A DNA stretch of 64,000 nt from Triglochin maritima (Eukaryota; Streptophyta; Magnoliopsida; Alismatales; Juncaginaceae), in assembly GCA_963682175.1 (NCBI GenBank), contig OY821775.1, forward strand, positions 4,588,001 to 4,652,000, given 5' to 3'. The position numbers and the translations under genes are program-made. Below are positions 1-13,549 of the stretch, in pieces; position 1 is the stretch's first letter; each line of letters starts with the position of its first letter. Below the pieces are notes generated by a model. It was given only the letters and a program-made list of their open reading frames with translations. It did no database searches and was not told the DNA's origin.

Positions 1-211
1 TTGAGTAGAATCTTCATCCGCGAATGAGCTAGTATAATGTTGTCATTTTGGAGTATGCACATGAATGAAAAATGTTAAGGACTAGAGTACTTGGTTTTTC
101 TTTCCAGTTGTTTGACCAAAATTTTCCTGTTATACATACCTATAAAGGGAATGGAGCTTCTTTTGGAGGTTTGCTTGATTCAGGCTCTCACATTATTCAT
201 TGTCATTGTAG

Positions 212-934
212 GCTTTGGAGAAGTACGAGTATTGGCGATTATCTGATGAGAAAGGAAAGCCACCAGGAGTAGTTGGATGGTGGCCCTCACGGGCTGTTAC
301 ATTCATCGAAAATCACGACACCGGTTCAACTCAGGTACGGAGAAACTTTTTGTTTCTCAACTCTTATATGTCTGTCTGGATCATAACCAATATGAGACCA
401 ATGCATGACAAGAATATTTACTCCGGTTCAACAATATTTACACATATATGTAAGTATGTAACGTTGATGTTGATCGTGTTGTTTTTGTTCTTGCACAGGG
501 CCATTGGAGATTTCCAGCAGGCAAGGAAATGCAAGGCTATGCATACATATTGACACATCCGGGCACGCCATCAGTCTTCTACGACCACATCTATTCTCAT
601 TACCAGCATGAAATCTCTACACTAATTTCTCTGAGAAATAGAACCAAACTTCACTGTCGGAGTATGGTACGTATGTATAGACTACATGCCTCTAACCCTG
701 CATCTTGTATCCGTTGCATTTAGCATGTCATGCTTAATGATGCTGATCGATTGCTTTTGCATGGACATTTTACAACAGGTCAACATAATGAAGGCGGAAA
801 GGGATGTTTATGCGGCCGAGATCGACGAGAAAGTGGCCATGAAAATTGGGCCAGGATATTATGAGCCCGCTGGTCCGCAAAGATGGGTTCTGGCTGCTGA
901 GGGGAGAGATTATAAGATATGGGAATCACAATAA
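212..934 (+). CDS. AMY3: Chloroplastic alpha-amylase (AMY3 type), last three exons, 5' part outside window
   Basis: Endo-acting alpha-1,4-glucan hydrolase (GH13) of starch breakdown in the plastid. Three in-frame exons are visible: 212-334, 499-666 and 779-934 (stop TAA at 932-934). All begin and end on codon boundaries and are separated by GT-AG introns. The first encodes the conserved stretch [19 protein letters not shown] followed by [11 protein letters not shown], the GH13 region containing the catalytic-site ENHD. The second encodes [20 protein letters not shown] and the last ends in [10 protein letters not shown], like the C terminus of Arabidopsis AMY3. Bases 1-211 read as intron. The long N-terminal carbohydrate-binding region of AMY3 would lie left of the window. 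Nothing in these exons suggests a pseudogene. Confidence 0.93.
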
Positions 935-1256
935 AGCAAGCTACGAAATGATTATTGTTATTTTAATTTTTGGACATTTATAATTGTAGGAAAACCATTT
1001 TATTTGTTTATTTTAGGAGAATATAGATGAAATGTGTTGGATCTGCAAGCGTTTTTCAACATTAGGTTTTCGCTAACAAATCCATTTATTGGGAAAATTT
1101 TATAACATTGTAACATACTTCATCTCTGTCTCTCTCTTGGTGGATCAGGACTCAGAGTAACAATATTTCATATATTAATTAAAATTTCTAATGGAGCAGG
1201 CATAATGGAGTTGCATGGCTAATGACATTAGTGAATGAGTGTTCAGTGTTGCTAAA

Positions 1257-2289
1257 GCTGAGAAAGAGGCACTAGAGGCCAATTAGGGACGAAGTCCAAA
1301 GACCATGTCGAACGAAGATTGGTATTCACATTAGAAAAATGTTGGTCCTTCGCCGATAACCTACTTGAAGATGGAAGTATATCGAATACATCTGCACAAT
1401 TGTGGTAATCTAGTGTCCTCTTTTTGTCATTTATATTCTACTTGAAACGCTAAAAATATCAAAACTGGTGCGCATGCAAGATTAACCCTTTAACATAACA
1501 CTAGCAACTGAAAACAGCAGTACCTCAAGATATATGTTGAATCTCTTGCCTTTCTGGCTTCTTTATTTACGTAATTTTGTATGAAAAGATGTTGGTTGTT
1601 AATGCGTTAAATTCATTTTTTTCTCATTATTTTTTATCAGAAAAACAAAATTTTGGAGGACGCTCGTATGATTGCTGATGTTGAACAATTGGATTTGACA
1701 CACCGGCAATTTAAATTATACTCCAAGGTTTTGCATTCAAATGTTCTATTTGTTGGTTTGGGGTACTAATGATTTGTGTCTGTATTGATGTCTATGGTGG
1801 TCAGTTTTAGTAAAATATAGTTTCTTCTTTTTTTCAGTTGCTGATTGCGGTGTTTTTATTATTATTATTCATCCAGAGGTTCCAAGCTAAACTTCCAAAA
1901 TTGTTGCTTGTCGTGGCTGAAGTGGTGATCATCTTTATCGAACTCTTATAATATTTTTCGTTTATACGGCAATTCACTCTACTTTCCTGTTCATGAGTTG
2001 GTTCTTGAGCTAAGTAATGTTGAAAGTTCAACCCAGCGACTGTTGAGGTATTATTATATTCTCCTCATTTGCTCGTTAGCCTATGTATGTACGAAGTTGA
2101 GATACACGATTTTGATGCTTTCCATTTGGATAAAAAAGGCAAATAGTTATTGATCATTGTTCGTTTTTAGTATGCTTCGAATTTTTGTCAGAAAATGAAA
2201 GATCGGGTGTATGAGAAAATAGTCAAATGTTGCGACGATTACTTTGAAGAATACAAAAGTTGGTTCTGCTATAATAAAAAATGATGATT
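1257..2289 (+). pseudogene. Decayed copy of the unknown gene at 43488-45761
   Basis: Five blocks match, in order and on the same strand, the exons of the unrecognised gene at 43.5 kb. They lie at about 1257-1380 (exon 1 end, with the words GATTGGTATTCACATT), 1653-1728 (exon 2, ending CTCCAAG for GCCAAG), 1840-1920 (exon 3), 2003-2048 (exon 4) and 2195-2289 (exon 5, TGCGACGATTACTTTGAAGAAT). Intron positions are preserved, so the copy arose by DNA duplication rather than retroposition. The first block has in-frame TAG codons after EALEAN and after DWYSH, so it cannot encode the protein. The start region of the parent (about 60 codons) is missing or unrecognisable. It lies only about 320 bp behind the amylase stop. 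Confidence 0.8.
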
Positions 2290-2670
2290 TAATTTACTGA
2301 ACTGCTATTCGTCGTCGTAAAATTACTTAAATCGTCCCAACAGATTACTATTTTGTCTATCTACCCTTTCTACTTATATAATTTTTCATTTCACTCGTTT
2401 AACACAACTTTATCTTCATATCACTTTTCTATTCACCAAATACAATATCTCGGAAACCAGAAAAAGAACCAAATCCCTACAACAACAAAAACACATAGGT
2501 ATTTTTTGAACCCACAAACAGAAAGACTTGGAGAAAAATTTCAAACCAAAGCTACCATTACTTCTTGGACGGTGCTTATTCAATCATGAGCACTAGCTTA
2601 GACCTTCTCATTGAATCAAAACTATAAACAGAAACGAAAGCATATGTGTCCCTGATCTTATGCCCAACAA

Positions 2671-5253
2671 TTATTCTTCAGTAGGCCGCTGTCCGAGAAC
2701 TGAGATATCCTCATACCTCTTCTGTTAAATAGAAGAAAAAACAATTAACATATGATGTAACTTACTATGAACATAAGAAAGAAATAAAAAAATGTGACAT
2801 GAGAAAGTTACAGAATTGGAGAGAATGCAGGCAGAAAAAGGATTTTGTTTCCTGTGTAAGAGGATACAATATTGCTTAAGGTTTATAAGGTTATAAACTC
2901 TAATGCCTATGCCTAAATGTTAATAAACCTATGCTTAAAGGAAGAAAATAACAAACATTGAGGTAATTCAAATTAATGGTGATATGTTATCTATTGTGAT
3001 ATGATTATGTTATATCAATAAAAAAGTAAACAAAAGAAAACCAAGACATGTCTTTCTTGACAGGTAGTAAGATAATTTACAGAGTCTCCTCTTGAAAGGA
3101 ATGACGACCCTTTGAAAAGCAGTGAATCCCTTCACAATATATCATGGAACTAAAAAACCCAACGCACCATGCAAATTTCATATTTTCAGGAAGAGGAAGA
3201 AAATGAGTGGTAAGTGATAAAATACATCTCTGAATTCAGGCATTTACAACTAGTCAACTACTAAATTCCCCACCAATCCAAAAAAAAGGTCTATTACCCA
3301 GCTTGAGACCCTATTACTGAACTACACCTTCAGACGGCCTAAGGGTGACATTAACGGGGGGTTGTGCGACCCCACGACCCCCCACGAGGCCACGACCGGG
3401 TCGTGGGGTTGTCCCCCCATTAACGCGTGGGTCGACCCAGTCGTTTGAACGCCAGGGTCGACGACCGGGTCGTTCAAATATTTTATTATTTTTTCGTTTT
3501 TTTTGTTTTGATTTTTTTAAATTTTTGTTTGAATCTTTTTTTTAAAATACGTTTTATAATTATTTTGATTTTTTAGTATTTTTTTCCAAGATGTACCCCG
3601 AAATGATGTAGATGAGAGAAGTAGGTTGTGATGGGTTGTGAGAGAGAAGTGAATAGTGTAGGAAAGATAAGAAAGTAGGTTGGAGAGAGAGAAAACTGAT
3701 GTGGATGAGTGAGACAGTTGATTTGGAAGAGATAGAGAAGAGAGAGAGAGAGCTCATGACCAGGTCGTCCGGGTCATGATTACGGATGACCTAAGTACCT
3801 GTAATCTACGAAAGCAGTCATAAATCTACTCCAGGAAGCATCATCAGGGACCTGACAATAGCCCCATTTATCATTTTATCCTTTATGAAGAGTTTGCTTA
3901 CCAAAAGAGACAAATTTGTACTACGTCCTAGATTTGATCACTGCATATTATTGATAAACCAACAAACTCATGTCTCCTGGTGAGGGAGTCAGGGAATATC
4001 AGTGCCCAACTGCCCATACTGAGCCACCAATAATAGTACAACCCCTTTGGTCACTCAGTGTAAAACTATAGTCAATAGATCAGGTAGATGCTACACCCAT
4101 TAACATTGCATAGATTTATTTTAAACTTTGCCAAACATCTCATCGCCATGTTGCGATTAAACAGATCTCCTAATAAGTCGTAGTGGACTAGTTCTGCAGC
4201 ATTATGGTCTAGAACCCATGTTACTAGTCTTTACAACATTTTAAGATCTACACAAGAAACCTATTGAGCACTGACTATGTCAATCAACAAATTAAGTTTC
4301 CTCTCCTGCCATCCTATCGATAAACAAACCTTGTGTCCTAAATGACTAAATCACTCCTACAAGAATATGGAGAGGCAAGACACCTCTTTCAGCTCAATAC
4401 TACCTTATAATTTCAGTCTTGCATTCAGCATAGCACTTGCACCTATGTGGTGCAAGTGCTATGCTGAATGCAAGACATTACCCCTCTGTGGTGTACACCA
4501 ACATAATAAATTATCATGTTGAGTCGAGAAAGATACTCCTTAAAAACTAAAACAGCATAAACACCATTGTTGGTATTTATCAAGGTGAATAAAACAAAAG
4601 ATTCAAGATGCATTACCCCGACATTGTTCAACTCCCAAAGCTTGTGGACTCCATAATCCACCACCTACAACAACAACAACCAAACAAACAAACCATAAGA
4701 AATCAAGTAATCAACAAACATAAAGACATGAAGGGTTGTCGTTTTAGGTAACCAAAACACCATTATTATTTTTTCCAGTTTTTAGGAAACAAACGCGTTT
4801 TAAGAGCACTCTGCATCGAAAAAAGCTCTTGAAAACACACACAAAAAATCCATTTACACTGTAAAAAAACACTTAAAAATCCAAATCAAAGAAAGCATCC
4901 CCCACTCGAGCACACGATTAACCAAAACAACATCAAATTTCCCCAAAAGTATCAACTTTTCACAAAAAACCAAAACTTTAATGCAGACCATCGCACCGGA
5001 ATCCAAAATTTCAACCGAAACCCCCTAAAAATTCCAACCTTTAAGTTCTCCAAATCAAAGGAAGCATCTCCCAACAAACAGAGAACACCGACCAAACCCT
5101 AGATTCTGAAAAGAAGAAGAGAAAAACGCTAACCCTTTCTCCGACGAAGGCGCCGGCGACGACGAAGGTGACGTAGACGGAGTTGCGGCGCATGACGACC
5201 CTATAAAGCCCCTCCCACAGCCCCTTCCCGGTCCTCGAAGCCGTCGAATCCAT
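2671..5253 (-). CDS. QCR9: Cytochrome b-c1 complex subunit 9 (QCR9)
   Basis: Small single-span subunit of mitochondrial respiratory complex III (inner membrane). Three exons join in frame: 5253-5134 (40 codons, MDSTASRTGKGLWEGLY, RRNSVYVTF, GAFVGER), 4664-4617 (16 codons, VVDYGVHKLWELNNVG) and 2721-2671 (KRYEDISVLGQRPTEE, stop). The predicted protein is 72 aa, the length I recall for the Arabidopsis homologue, and the MRRNSVYVTF and DYGVHKLWE blocks are family hallmarks. The ATG at 5253 is preceded directly by GTG, so the start is clear. Introns of 469 and 1895 bp have GT-AG borders. The larger one hosts a PIF/Harbinger-type MITE (3343-3791). The coding region itself looks intact. Confidence 0.95.
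3343..3791. mobile_element. PIF/Harbinger-type MITE in QCR9 intron 2
   Basis: 449 bp flanked by a TAA duplication (3340-3342 and 3792-3794). Ends are GGGTGACATTAAC and, inverted, GGTCATCCGTAAT. One half is GC-rich with short self-complementary words (GGTCGTGGGG, CGACCGGGTCGTT). The other half is A/T- and GA-rich. The reverse complement of 3560-3790 aligns closely with 18156-18400 and 49594-49790, so this is one family with at least three copies here. Family assignment rests on the 3-bp TWA target duplication and TIR style. Confidence 0.75.
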
Positions 5254-6627
5254 CACAGAACCGGCAAACGAAACCTAACGGGAACAAAACGAAGACTTTG
5301 AGATGAAATCGGACCGGAAACGAGAGAGAAATCGAATTTTTAAAACGATTTCTTACTTTCGTGGGTTTGATATCGAGATCGGAGGAGGAATCGGAGAGGT
5401 TTGATGGCGGTGGTGGTTTGGTTGGAGCATATATTGTGCTGTGTTGCCTAAATGGCCCATAGGAATAGAATAATTACGTACAGGTCCAAAGTTCCCCCCC
5501 AATTCAGGTGCATGGTTAATGTCTTGCTTAACTGTCCTGAAGATAGAGAAGCAAACGCTATTTTCTGCCCTAGAGTTAGAGGTGATATTCATTTTTTAGT
5601 AGTTGGAATTTTGCTTATATCGTCCTAACTCCTAAGTAGTTGTTTCTCATCTCCAAGGGTTCGAGAGGTTTTGTATGATTCTTATGACTCCGCAAGAAAA
5701 TTGCGTTCTTCTTTATAGTTTTTTATCATTCGAATCATGTCAAATTATTAATATTTTTCAAACTCGTTTATCAATTTCCATTTGCAAAAAGAAAGAAAAA
5801 AGCTACTTGAATCACCTTAACCGAAACCTATATAAGGTTAGTATAAAGTTTGAAAAAGGCCTAAAATAATAGAAGTTCATTCACCTAAGTTAGTATATTA
5901 CACTAGTTGGTAGTTGTTGGATGCTTGCTGCATTTCTGAAATATAACATGGTCATTACAAATAAATAGTCCCAAAAAAAATCAAAAAGGAAAAAAAAAGC
6001 ATAGTGTTTCAGTTTATTAGAATTGAAGTTCGAAGTCAAACGAAAAACATAAGAAAACAGAATATAATAGAAACATATTTTCCCTTTTACTGAATTTTAT
6101 TGTTTTTTTATGTTTAAACAAATAATTTCATAACAGTTTGAATACCAAACACAAATGACTGAATGCATTTCAGTTATCCGAATTAGTGAATTTTTAAGGA
6201 TTTTGGTGGACCGAAATGTATTTAATCGACCGTTAAGAACATTTTGGTGGACCAAAATATGTTCAATAGACCGCATACGATGAGTTTCGGTTGTTTTCCG
6301 ACGTCAAACGTTGAGAAATCAAAATGACAATGAAAATTTTATACATACCACGGAATTCGACGAAAGGTTGACATGAATTTTGTTTCCTTTCTGTGTCTTT
6401 CCTCTAGATTCTGAGTACACAAACCCCCCTTAAAACACACACCAAACACATATCTTGTATCATACCCAAAAATTTCAAAATTTCTATCTTTTGTTTCCTG
6501 CTCATGGTACTGATTTCTTGATGCTACAAACTCTTGTTTGATGATAAGATTAAAAACAAAACACAACCACAAAAGTAACAAGGAACGCAACAAAAATCAC
6601 CAGTACACACAAATCCACTACCTATCT
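5254..6627. other. Intergenic: QCR9 upstream region and kinase downstream region
   Basis: Holds the divergent upstream side of QCR9 (5254 to about 5600, GA-rich, with many stop codons in every frame) and AT-rich DNA downstream of the kinase gene. No protein-like reading frame with recognisable similarity was seen. Confidence 0.5.
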
Positions 6628-9111
6628 TCATTGTCTTGTGCTAGCTCTAGGAGACTGGTAATGGAAGAGCAGACGTGCAGCATTTGCGGGGTACCTTGTA
6701 GGCTGCTTCCGATTGCTTGAGAGAGAAAAGTGCGGCCTCAAAACAATTTTAGCTTTTGAACCGTTGGCGTGGGCTGCTCGTTCTGCCTGCATTGTCTGGA
6801 AGAAGTAAGAGGAGCTGGCCATGTCCTTAAGGTTGAGAAGTGGTTCAAGTGTTTCGACTACTTCACTCATGAGGGGTCTTGCCTTTGGGTCTCGGCTTAG
6901 GCACAAGTAAGCTAGTTGGGCCGTCTTTTGAGCAGCTTTTACAGAGAAATGGCCCGCGAGGCGAGGGTCTATAACACGGTAGAATTTCCGTCTTTCTACC
7001 AGAGCAGGCCGGGCCCATTCCACAAGGTTGTGCTCTCCTGTTGGACGGTTTCTGTCCATTGACCTCCGACCTGTAAGCATCTCTAGGAGAACAACCCCAA
7101 AGCTGTAAACATCGCTTTTTGCAGTCAAATGACCTAAAGCAAGAGGCAATGTATCAACTTCAAATCAAGTCTTCATGATAAAACTTAAATGAGCACTACT
7201 AAAAAGAGAACTGGCAGAAATATCGTATGTCTTTTAATAATTCACCATATCTATAAACAACTCTATTGAAGATGAAATTCCCGGAAGCAAATTGAAGGAT
7301 TCATGCATCATCATTTACCTGTCATCACATATTCTGGAGCTGCATAGCCATAAGTCCCCATTACTCGTGTTGAGACGTGAGTTCTATCTCCCTCAGGGCC
7401 ATCTTTGGCAAGGCCAAAATCAGACAGTTTAGCATTGTAGTCCTTCAAGCAAATAGCATCCTAGTGTGAACATGTGATCCTCGAATAATACTAGATAATT
7501 GTTTGAAGACAAATTCTAAATGTTACCATATCCAACAGAATGTTTGATGTTTTGAAATCTCGGTATATGACTGGTCTTTCAGCTTCCTCGTGGAGAAACA
7601 CTACTCCCCTTGCAGCCCCAAGCACAATTTTCATTCTAAGGGACCATGACAAGGGCAAAGATCCTTCTGCCGATAACATGGTAAGAAAACAACAAACCAA
7701 TTCACATCATTGATTTGCACAAGATGAAGGAATACCAAATGAAAAGCTGAAAGGTAAACAACAAGTATAATTTTTAGCTAATATGATTGCAACCACAAAC
7801 ATAAAGAACCAAGTGAACAAGGGGAAAGATTAATAGCAATAACATACTCCGAAATAAATGGTTTTCTAAACTCCCTCGGGGCATGAACTCATATACAAGT
7901 AATCTTTGATCATCTTCACTGCAGTACCCGATCAATTTAACCAAATTTGGATGAAGAAGGTCACCAAGAAAATTTACTTCAGCCTGCAAACACAGCACAC
8001 TGAGAACTGAGAAAACTTCAAACAACTTGTGTGTGCAAAGATGCAAAACAATCAAAACATACAAGCCACTCTTTGTGCCCTTGTAGCCCATCGTGGTTAA
8101 GTGTTTTGACAGCAACAGTGAGCCCGGTTCCAGGCTTCATAGGTGCAGTTCCATTCTCCTCAATCCATCCCTTGAAAACACAACCAAATCCACCCTCTCC
8201 CAGAAGACTCTCGGGTTTGAAGTTTCTAGTGGCAGACTTAAGTTCATTGAAGGCAAAATTCCTTAGATGAGATGCAAGTTTAAGGTCCCCACTGAATTTG
8301 GACATTGAAGAGTTACTCTCGGTGTTGCTGGTGGTTGTCGAGCTGGAAGCAATGGGACCAGTTGGCTGGTGTTTACTGCCAACATTTACAGATTTATCTA
8401 CACAGCACCGCAATGGATAATCAACGTGAGAAACATGCTAAACATAACATGAACTTCATATCACAATAACTTGAATGATGAATCAAATGACAAACTAATT
8501 TATAATATGCATTTAAAACTTCAGAAAATTGGTCTTTGAATATGACAACTTCCTTTCACCTCTTACAAGGACTTCTTCAACCAAGGAAAATCATTCAATT
8601 GGAAATCTTACACGCAAGAAAATCAAAATTATCTCACACAATGAACAAGATAATATGGTCATCAGAAGTTGCTACTTCTTGCGATTGCCTTGGCATCAGC
8701 ATGTCGGTCGTTTGATCAGTAACAATGTAGTATTGTCCCCAATCTTTTGTGGAAACAAAGACATTATCATGCTATATAAGTTCAGAAACACAGTCCACTT
8801 CCTTACAGACAAAATATCAACAAACCTAAACATGTTTTTTATGACAATGCATTAATTCAAAATTTCAAACCATCCAATTCAAGACAGACAGAGTATCAGC
8901 ATTGAAGTGAAAATGTTTTATAAAAACTTAAATCTAGCACATGTGAGGGCATTAATTAGATTAGACAAATAAAAAAGGACAAGAACATACCACAAGGAAT
9001 GCTGGTGGAGTTTTTAATGGATGAGCCCAGATCAGGTGCTGAAGTGACACAACAGCTCAAAAATCCAAACCCGAAGCAACACCCACTTCTTTCCCTCTTC
9101 TCCACCCCCAT
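6628..9111 (-). CDS. Receptor-like cytoplasmic kinase, RLCK VII (PBL34/35/36-like)
   Basis: Ser/Thr protein kinase of immune and developmental signalling, membrane-tethered by lipidation. Six exons join in frame: 9111-8991, 8397-8063, 7983-7848, 7666-7527, 7442-7319 and 7133-6628, giving 453 aa. The N terminus [12 protein letters not shown] has Gly2 (N-myristoylation) and a Cys pair (palmitoylation). The glycine loop [13 protein letters not shown] is at about residues 106-118, with VAVK (Lys138). The loop [14 protein letters not shown] carries the catalytic Asp, followed by [25 protein letters not shown] and [19 protein letters not shown]. The insert [21 protein letters not shown] and the tail [16 protein letters not shown] are specific to the PBL34/35/36 subgroup. 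YRD in place of HRD is normal for RLCK-VII. The first start is supported by the lipidation motif. Confidence 0.93.
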
Positions 9112-11396
9112 CCTCTTAAACCCTCAACTCAAAACCCCATTTCTTGACCCAAACTTCGCATGAAAAGTCCCAATTCCACACCACATTGGCCTCAAAACCA
9201 CACCTTTAGAACAATCCTGCCTTCAAAATCGCAACTTTGGAGCATTTTGGGGCTCAAAATCGCAAATTTGAACCGTTTATGCCGTCAAAATCTCACTTTG
9301 CACGAAGCCTGCGATGAGTTTCCTCCACATAGATTTCTGTTGGATTTGGAACCCTAAGATGGAGTGGAGAACCGGCAAAGTGTAGCCACAATACCACAAG
9401 AAAAGAGTGTTAAGGGTAGAGAATAGAACACGAATGTTTTGGACCAGACAACGGGCAGGCAACCAAGGATTTCGGGCACTACGGGCAGGACAGAGAAACA
9501 TTCTGCCATCATTGCATAAAATACCCATAAGTTTTTACTTTTACTGAAAAGGTATAAATGTTTCACTTATATAGTTTTCCACATGGGCCCTTTTAGTATG
9601 CCCAGTCACCCATAAAAAGCCCAACTCGGTAAATATGTGGGCCTGTGATAGCCCAAAACATGCAGCAATAGTCCAATACTAACAAATTTGATCAAAAATG
9701 AGTTTACTAGAAATGAATTTTAGTTTGGATAAGTACATGCATATTAGAAACAAATTTGAAATGAATTTTTTCCTTGGGATGATTTTTACTATCCTGGGTA
9801 ATTAGTATTACAGAGGGAATACGTGATCTCTATATGTTTCTTTCCTTACGTCTTGCACTTTTGCATTCGGTAATTAACATGACATATAAATTTTATAGTT
9901 TTAGCATCAAACGCAATTGCATCTTTCTTTGCAATTACTTCGTCTTAAGTGGGCAATTAAGGTGAAGTGTTTGATTGGGAAGGTAGACATACGGTCATAC
10001 CCAATAAATAGAAGTCATCTCAAATGGTCGGATAATGTTTGTGAGATGATGTTTTCGAGAACAATGTTTGTGATGATGTTGATTGTTGACAAAGCAAAAC
10101 CATTTACTCTTTTACACATCATCATCATGTTCAAGTGGCGCATGAACCATCAAGCTAACATTTAATTCTCATCACATAACTGGTTAAGTTCATGCTATTG
10201 ATTATATATACCACTCTGTAGGGGATAATGATAATTTCAGTTAGACCGTTATATAATCTGTTATGCATATAAGTATTTGAATTTTAAAAAGAAGCGTCTA
10301 TGAAAATGATATATGTCCAATAAAGTGCGAGCATGCTCGTATTATCCAATGTAGAATCGACGATTAGACATAACGTTTTCTCGTTCGATCGAATTCAATG
10401 ACTGAAACATTAATTTTCTGTCAAGAGATACAATGTCAGTCCTTGTTGATGGAAAACAATGTATGTTCATCACAACCAGTTCATTTATCACAAGTCAATT
10501 AGTCCCGACATATTTGTGTCATTTTTATCCATATGGAAGACCACAATAGGTAATTATAACCTTAATGTCAGTTGCCTTGGATTTGTAATTTATTCCAAGG
10601 AAAAGGACACTTCAAAACTATTAAAAACAAATAGAGATATCTTGACTGAAAACCTTGCTTGCTAATTATTGAAACTTATATTAATAATACAACCCTTTTC
10701 TACTTTGCTTCAATCTTCTCACCACCTACCATTCCATTTCTTTAAGTTGCATATATGTCTTGTGGTTATAATGTCACTTTAGTTCTTGCTTTGGGATTCA
10801 TGAATCATGACTCATGATCGAATTAAAAAAGCAAAAAACTTCATCAGTATAACACAAGTGTTCAAGATGGACACAATCTAATGCAAATCTAAACACTCTT
10901 TAAGAAATTGACTTCTTCTATTTTCCAGTTAAGGGCTTTTGGTGCATCTATGGGTGCCAACTTAATTTATAATTAGCGTTTCTTGTCTAATTTGTTTTTC
11001 CAAAACATTTTATTATTATTAATTAACATCGAAACTAAGGGTTTACTGCGTACGTAACCTATCAAGGTATGCTTTTTTAACTTGTGAGCATCGATCGAAT
11101 GCGAAAATGTAATGAAATGGGTTTGCTAGCTTCAGTAGCAACAGCGTTTTGCCGAACCGATGTAGTTGAACTACCTCTAAAACGAACAAAAAATTAATGT
11201 AGGAAAAGGTTTATCGATTAAAACGATCGATTTTTCGTCAAGTTTTCTATAATAACTTAAATCGAAGTACACGCTCCATCAGAATACAACGTTATATATA
11301 TCTTAATTATTCTAATGTTTTAAAAATCTATCAATTGGCCGAGATTAAAATCTTGTGATCGAATAAGAACTACATACATACATGGTACATGCATGT
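9112..11396. other. Intergenic, no gene recognised
   Basis: The first about 250 bp are the kinase promoter and leader. The remainder is AT-rich, with only short chance frames and no recognisable coding or repeat structure, up to the LTR that starts at 11397. Confidence 0.5.
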
Positions 11397-13538
11397 TGTA
11401 ACATCCCGAAACAGTGGAAAATTTAAAAAATCATAAACAAGACAAAGAGCACAATAATCAAGGCGGGACTGTTACTCCTCATAAACGATAAAGCGGTGCA
11501 CCATAATACATCAGATTTTGCCAAAATGAATACATGATTACAACAAAACTACAAGGGAAGATAACGTAATCATGTGGACCTCAGTGGTCTGACTAGAGGA
11601 TCCGACTCCAAACGCGCGCGCCCGCCGATCACCACCCCACTGGACCTACTGCGGTCCTGAAAATATATAACAACAATGCCTGAGTTTCCAGAAGGAAACC
11701 CCGTATGCCAACTCACCTATATATGCATGCATTACACAATGAACCTATCATACTAGTGGCATGTCATGGCATCGACAGAAATGGAAACAGTTCCCCCGAA
11801 GGGTAAAACAGGACATCAGTCCGACAATCAACAACGAGTCTCCCGAGGAGACCTACTGCAGGCACATGCAGTCTTACAGCACGCGACATCGCACCCCCCA
11901 CACGCAGCTACACTACTCAAGGGTTCGGCAGGGAGCCTCTGTCACGCCTGCGCGCCGATAGAATACAGATCTGCAAATCTCAGTGGTCGGAGCCACAGGG
12001 ACCAACGGGGCCGTCGCCCGGAAGGTATAACAACAACATCTCGGTAGGTGCCCAGCCGAGGAAAACAACATAGCCGGAACAGCCTCGGCCCAACAATCAA
12101 CATCGCCGGCACAACCTCGACGGCATCACCGGCACAACATCGGTGGTCCATCACAACGTCCGGCACAACATCGGACGGGTCCAGACTGAAGTCTGCCAGG
12201 TCATCAGGCTCCTCGAGCTGCAAACACCAACTGCGCCGCTATAAAAGCAGGGCAGCGACCTCCGTAGCCCGCGGGCCGGTAGTCACCTCACCCAACGCCA
12301 GTTGCGTGCCCGCACAACATCAACATTGGGATCCGCGATCCCTCAGGCCTGCTATACTACAATAAGTCCAACAATCCATCACATTTAGTCACGCTCCATA
12401 CCTGGAACTTACGCGTCCCGAACACCCACTCTCTTCCCAACGGCGGTCCCTGGGCAGGCACGCATCACGCGCCCACCGTCACCTCCCGGCTCACGCACAA
12501 GGCGAGGACACGGGTTTCCGTGGCAAAGTTGGCGTTCAAAAAGGGATCCAGGAATTCTGTCCTGGGACCAAACGGTCGACCGTAAGAGGTAATTCGGTCG
12601 ACCGTTTCCAGAAAGGAATCGGTCGACCGTCCCTAACACGGTCTACCGCTGCGCACAGAACACAATCCCCCCAACGGTCTACCGAAGGTCTAAAACCGGT
12701 CGACCGAACGAAGTCAAAATCCGGAGTTTGGTCAACATTCAATTCATCCTATCGGTCGACCGACTCAGGGGTCCCGGTCGACCGAAAACTAACAGCACAC
12801 CATTTTCAATCTTTTAATCCATCGGTCGACCGACTCAGGGGTCTCGGTCGACCGACAACAGTTAGGGTCAACCTATATTTCTACGTCATATAACAGTCGA
12901 CCGAACTCAAGCCTACGTCCGAACAACATGCAATATAAACAAATAAACTTAAGTTCCGGTCGACCGAACACAAGGCCTCGGTCGACCGAAACGCAACAGG
13001 CAGTAAAGATATACATGCAATCGGTCGACCGCCCAAGGGCCGGTCGACCATCCGGTCGTCTTCAACCTCGCGCCAGCCGAGGTTTCTTCGCCCAAACGCG
13101 ACGTCGGAGAGGCCTCCGACCTCCTCCGACCGACCAACACGACCCTCTCATGAGTGTCAACAACAAAACCACACTAGAGAGCGGCATACCTCAACCACGA
13201 CGACGAAACGCCGGAGCTCCGCTCACGCACGTCGCCTCCTCCGGTCTCCCTCGCGCTAAGCCTCCGCACGAATGTCTTCCTCGTCTGCTCCCTCCGCGAC
13301 AGCTGCTCCCACCGCGCGCACCAGCAAGGAAGGAAGAAGAAATGAGGAAGGAGAAGAAAAGAAGAAGAAAGAGGAACCTTATTTAAAACTCGGATGCTAC
13401 AGTACAACCCATACTCTCTCCCCTCGTCTACTGTGCTCGCCCCTTCACCTTCCCATGCAACTCCTGCACAATTACCTTCCCCAAGCAAACCACACCTTAA
13501 ACCCGGGTTAACCCTAAACCCGGGTTAGGGTTCTAACA
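11397..13538 (-). mobile_element. 3' LTR of a Ty3/gypsy element (minus orientation)
   Basis: 2142-bp LTR with TG...CA ends: TGTAACATCCCG on the + strand at 11397, and TGTTAGAACCC read on the minus strand from 13538. It matches the solo LTR at 45885-48072 in reverse, nearly word for word over 11400-12560 and more loosely further in. Directly outside it at 13539-13552 is a purine-rich stretch read on the minus strand (AAGTTGGGTGGAT), suiting a polypurine tract. The integrase reading frame then follows, so this is the downstream LTR of a minus-strand element. No matching 5' LTR lies adjacent. A cluster of CGGTCGACCG palindromes fills 12573-13048. Confidence 0.88.
12573..13048. repeat. Cluster of paired CGGTCGACCG palindromes inside the gypsy LTR
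   Basis: About a dozen exact or near-exact copies of the 10-bp palindrome CGGTCGACCG. Many occur as pairs about 22-25 bp apart, for example at 12752/12775, 12822/12844, 12957/12979 and 13020/13040. The solo LTR at 45885-48072 has the corresponding cluster at about 46390-46900, and the unrelated LTR at 38770-40359 has its own. Confidence 0.85.
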
Positions 13539-13549
13539 ATCCACCCAAC

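Noticed and set aside
5353..5592. Minus-strand frame upstream of QCR9 that could extend its N terminus
   Set aside because: QCR9 is complete at 72 aa from 5253, and this frame has no similarity and no linking splice site.
8031..8270. + strand frame opposite the kinase gene
   Set aside because: Shadow of the well-supported kinase exon 2 on the other strand.
12573..13048. Regularly spaced identical 10-mers resembling a CRISPR array
   Set aside because: Repeats are far too short, the DNA is plant nuclear, spacing is paired rather than uniform, and they sit inside an LTR.
11761..13511. Several Arg/Pro/Ser-rich open frames of 60-150 codons on both strands
   Set aside because: They lie wholly in the gypsy LTR and recur as different frames in the solo LTR. 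Composition-driven, not proteins.
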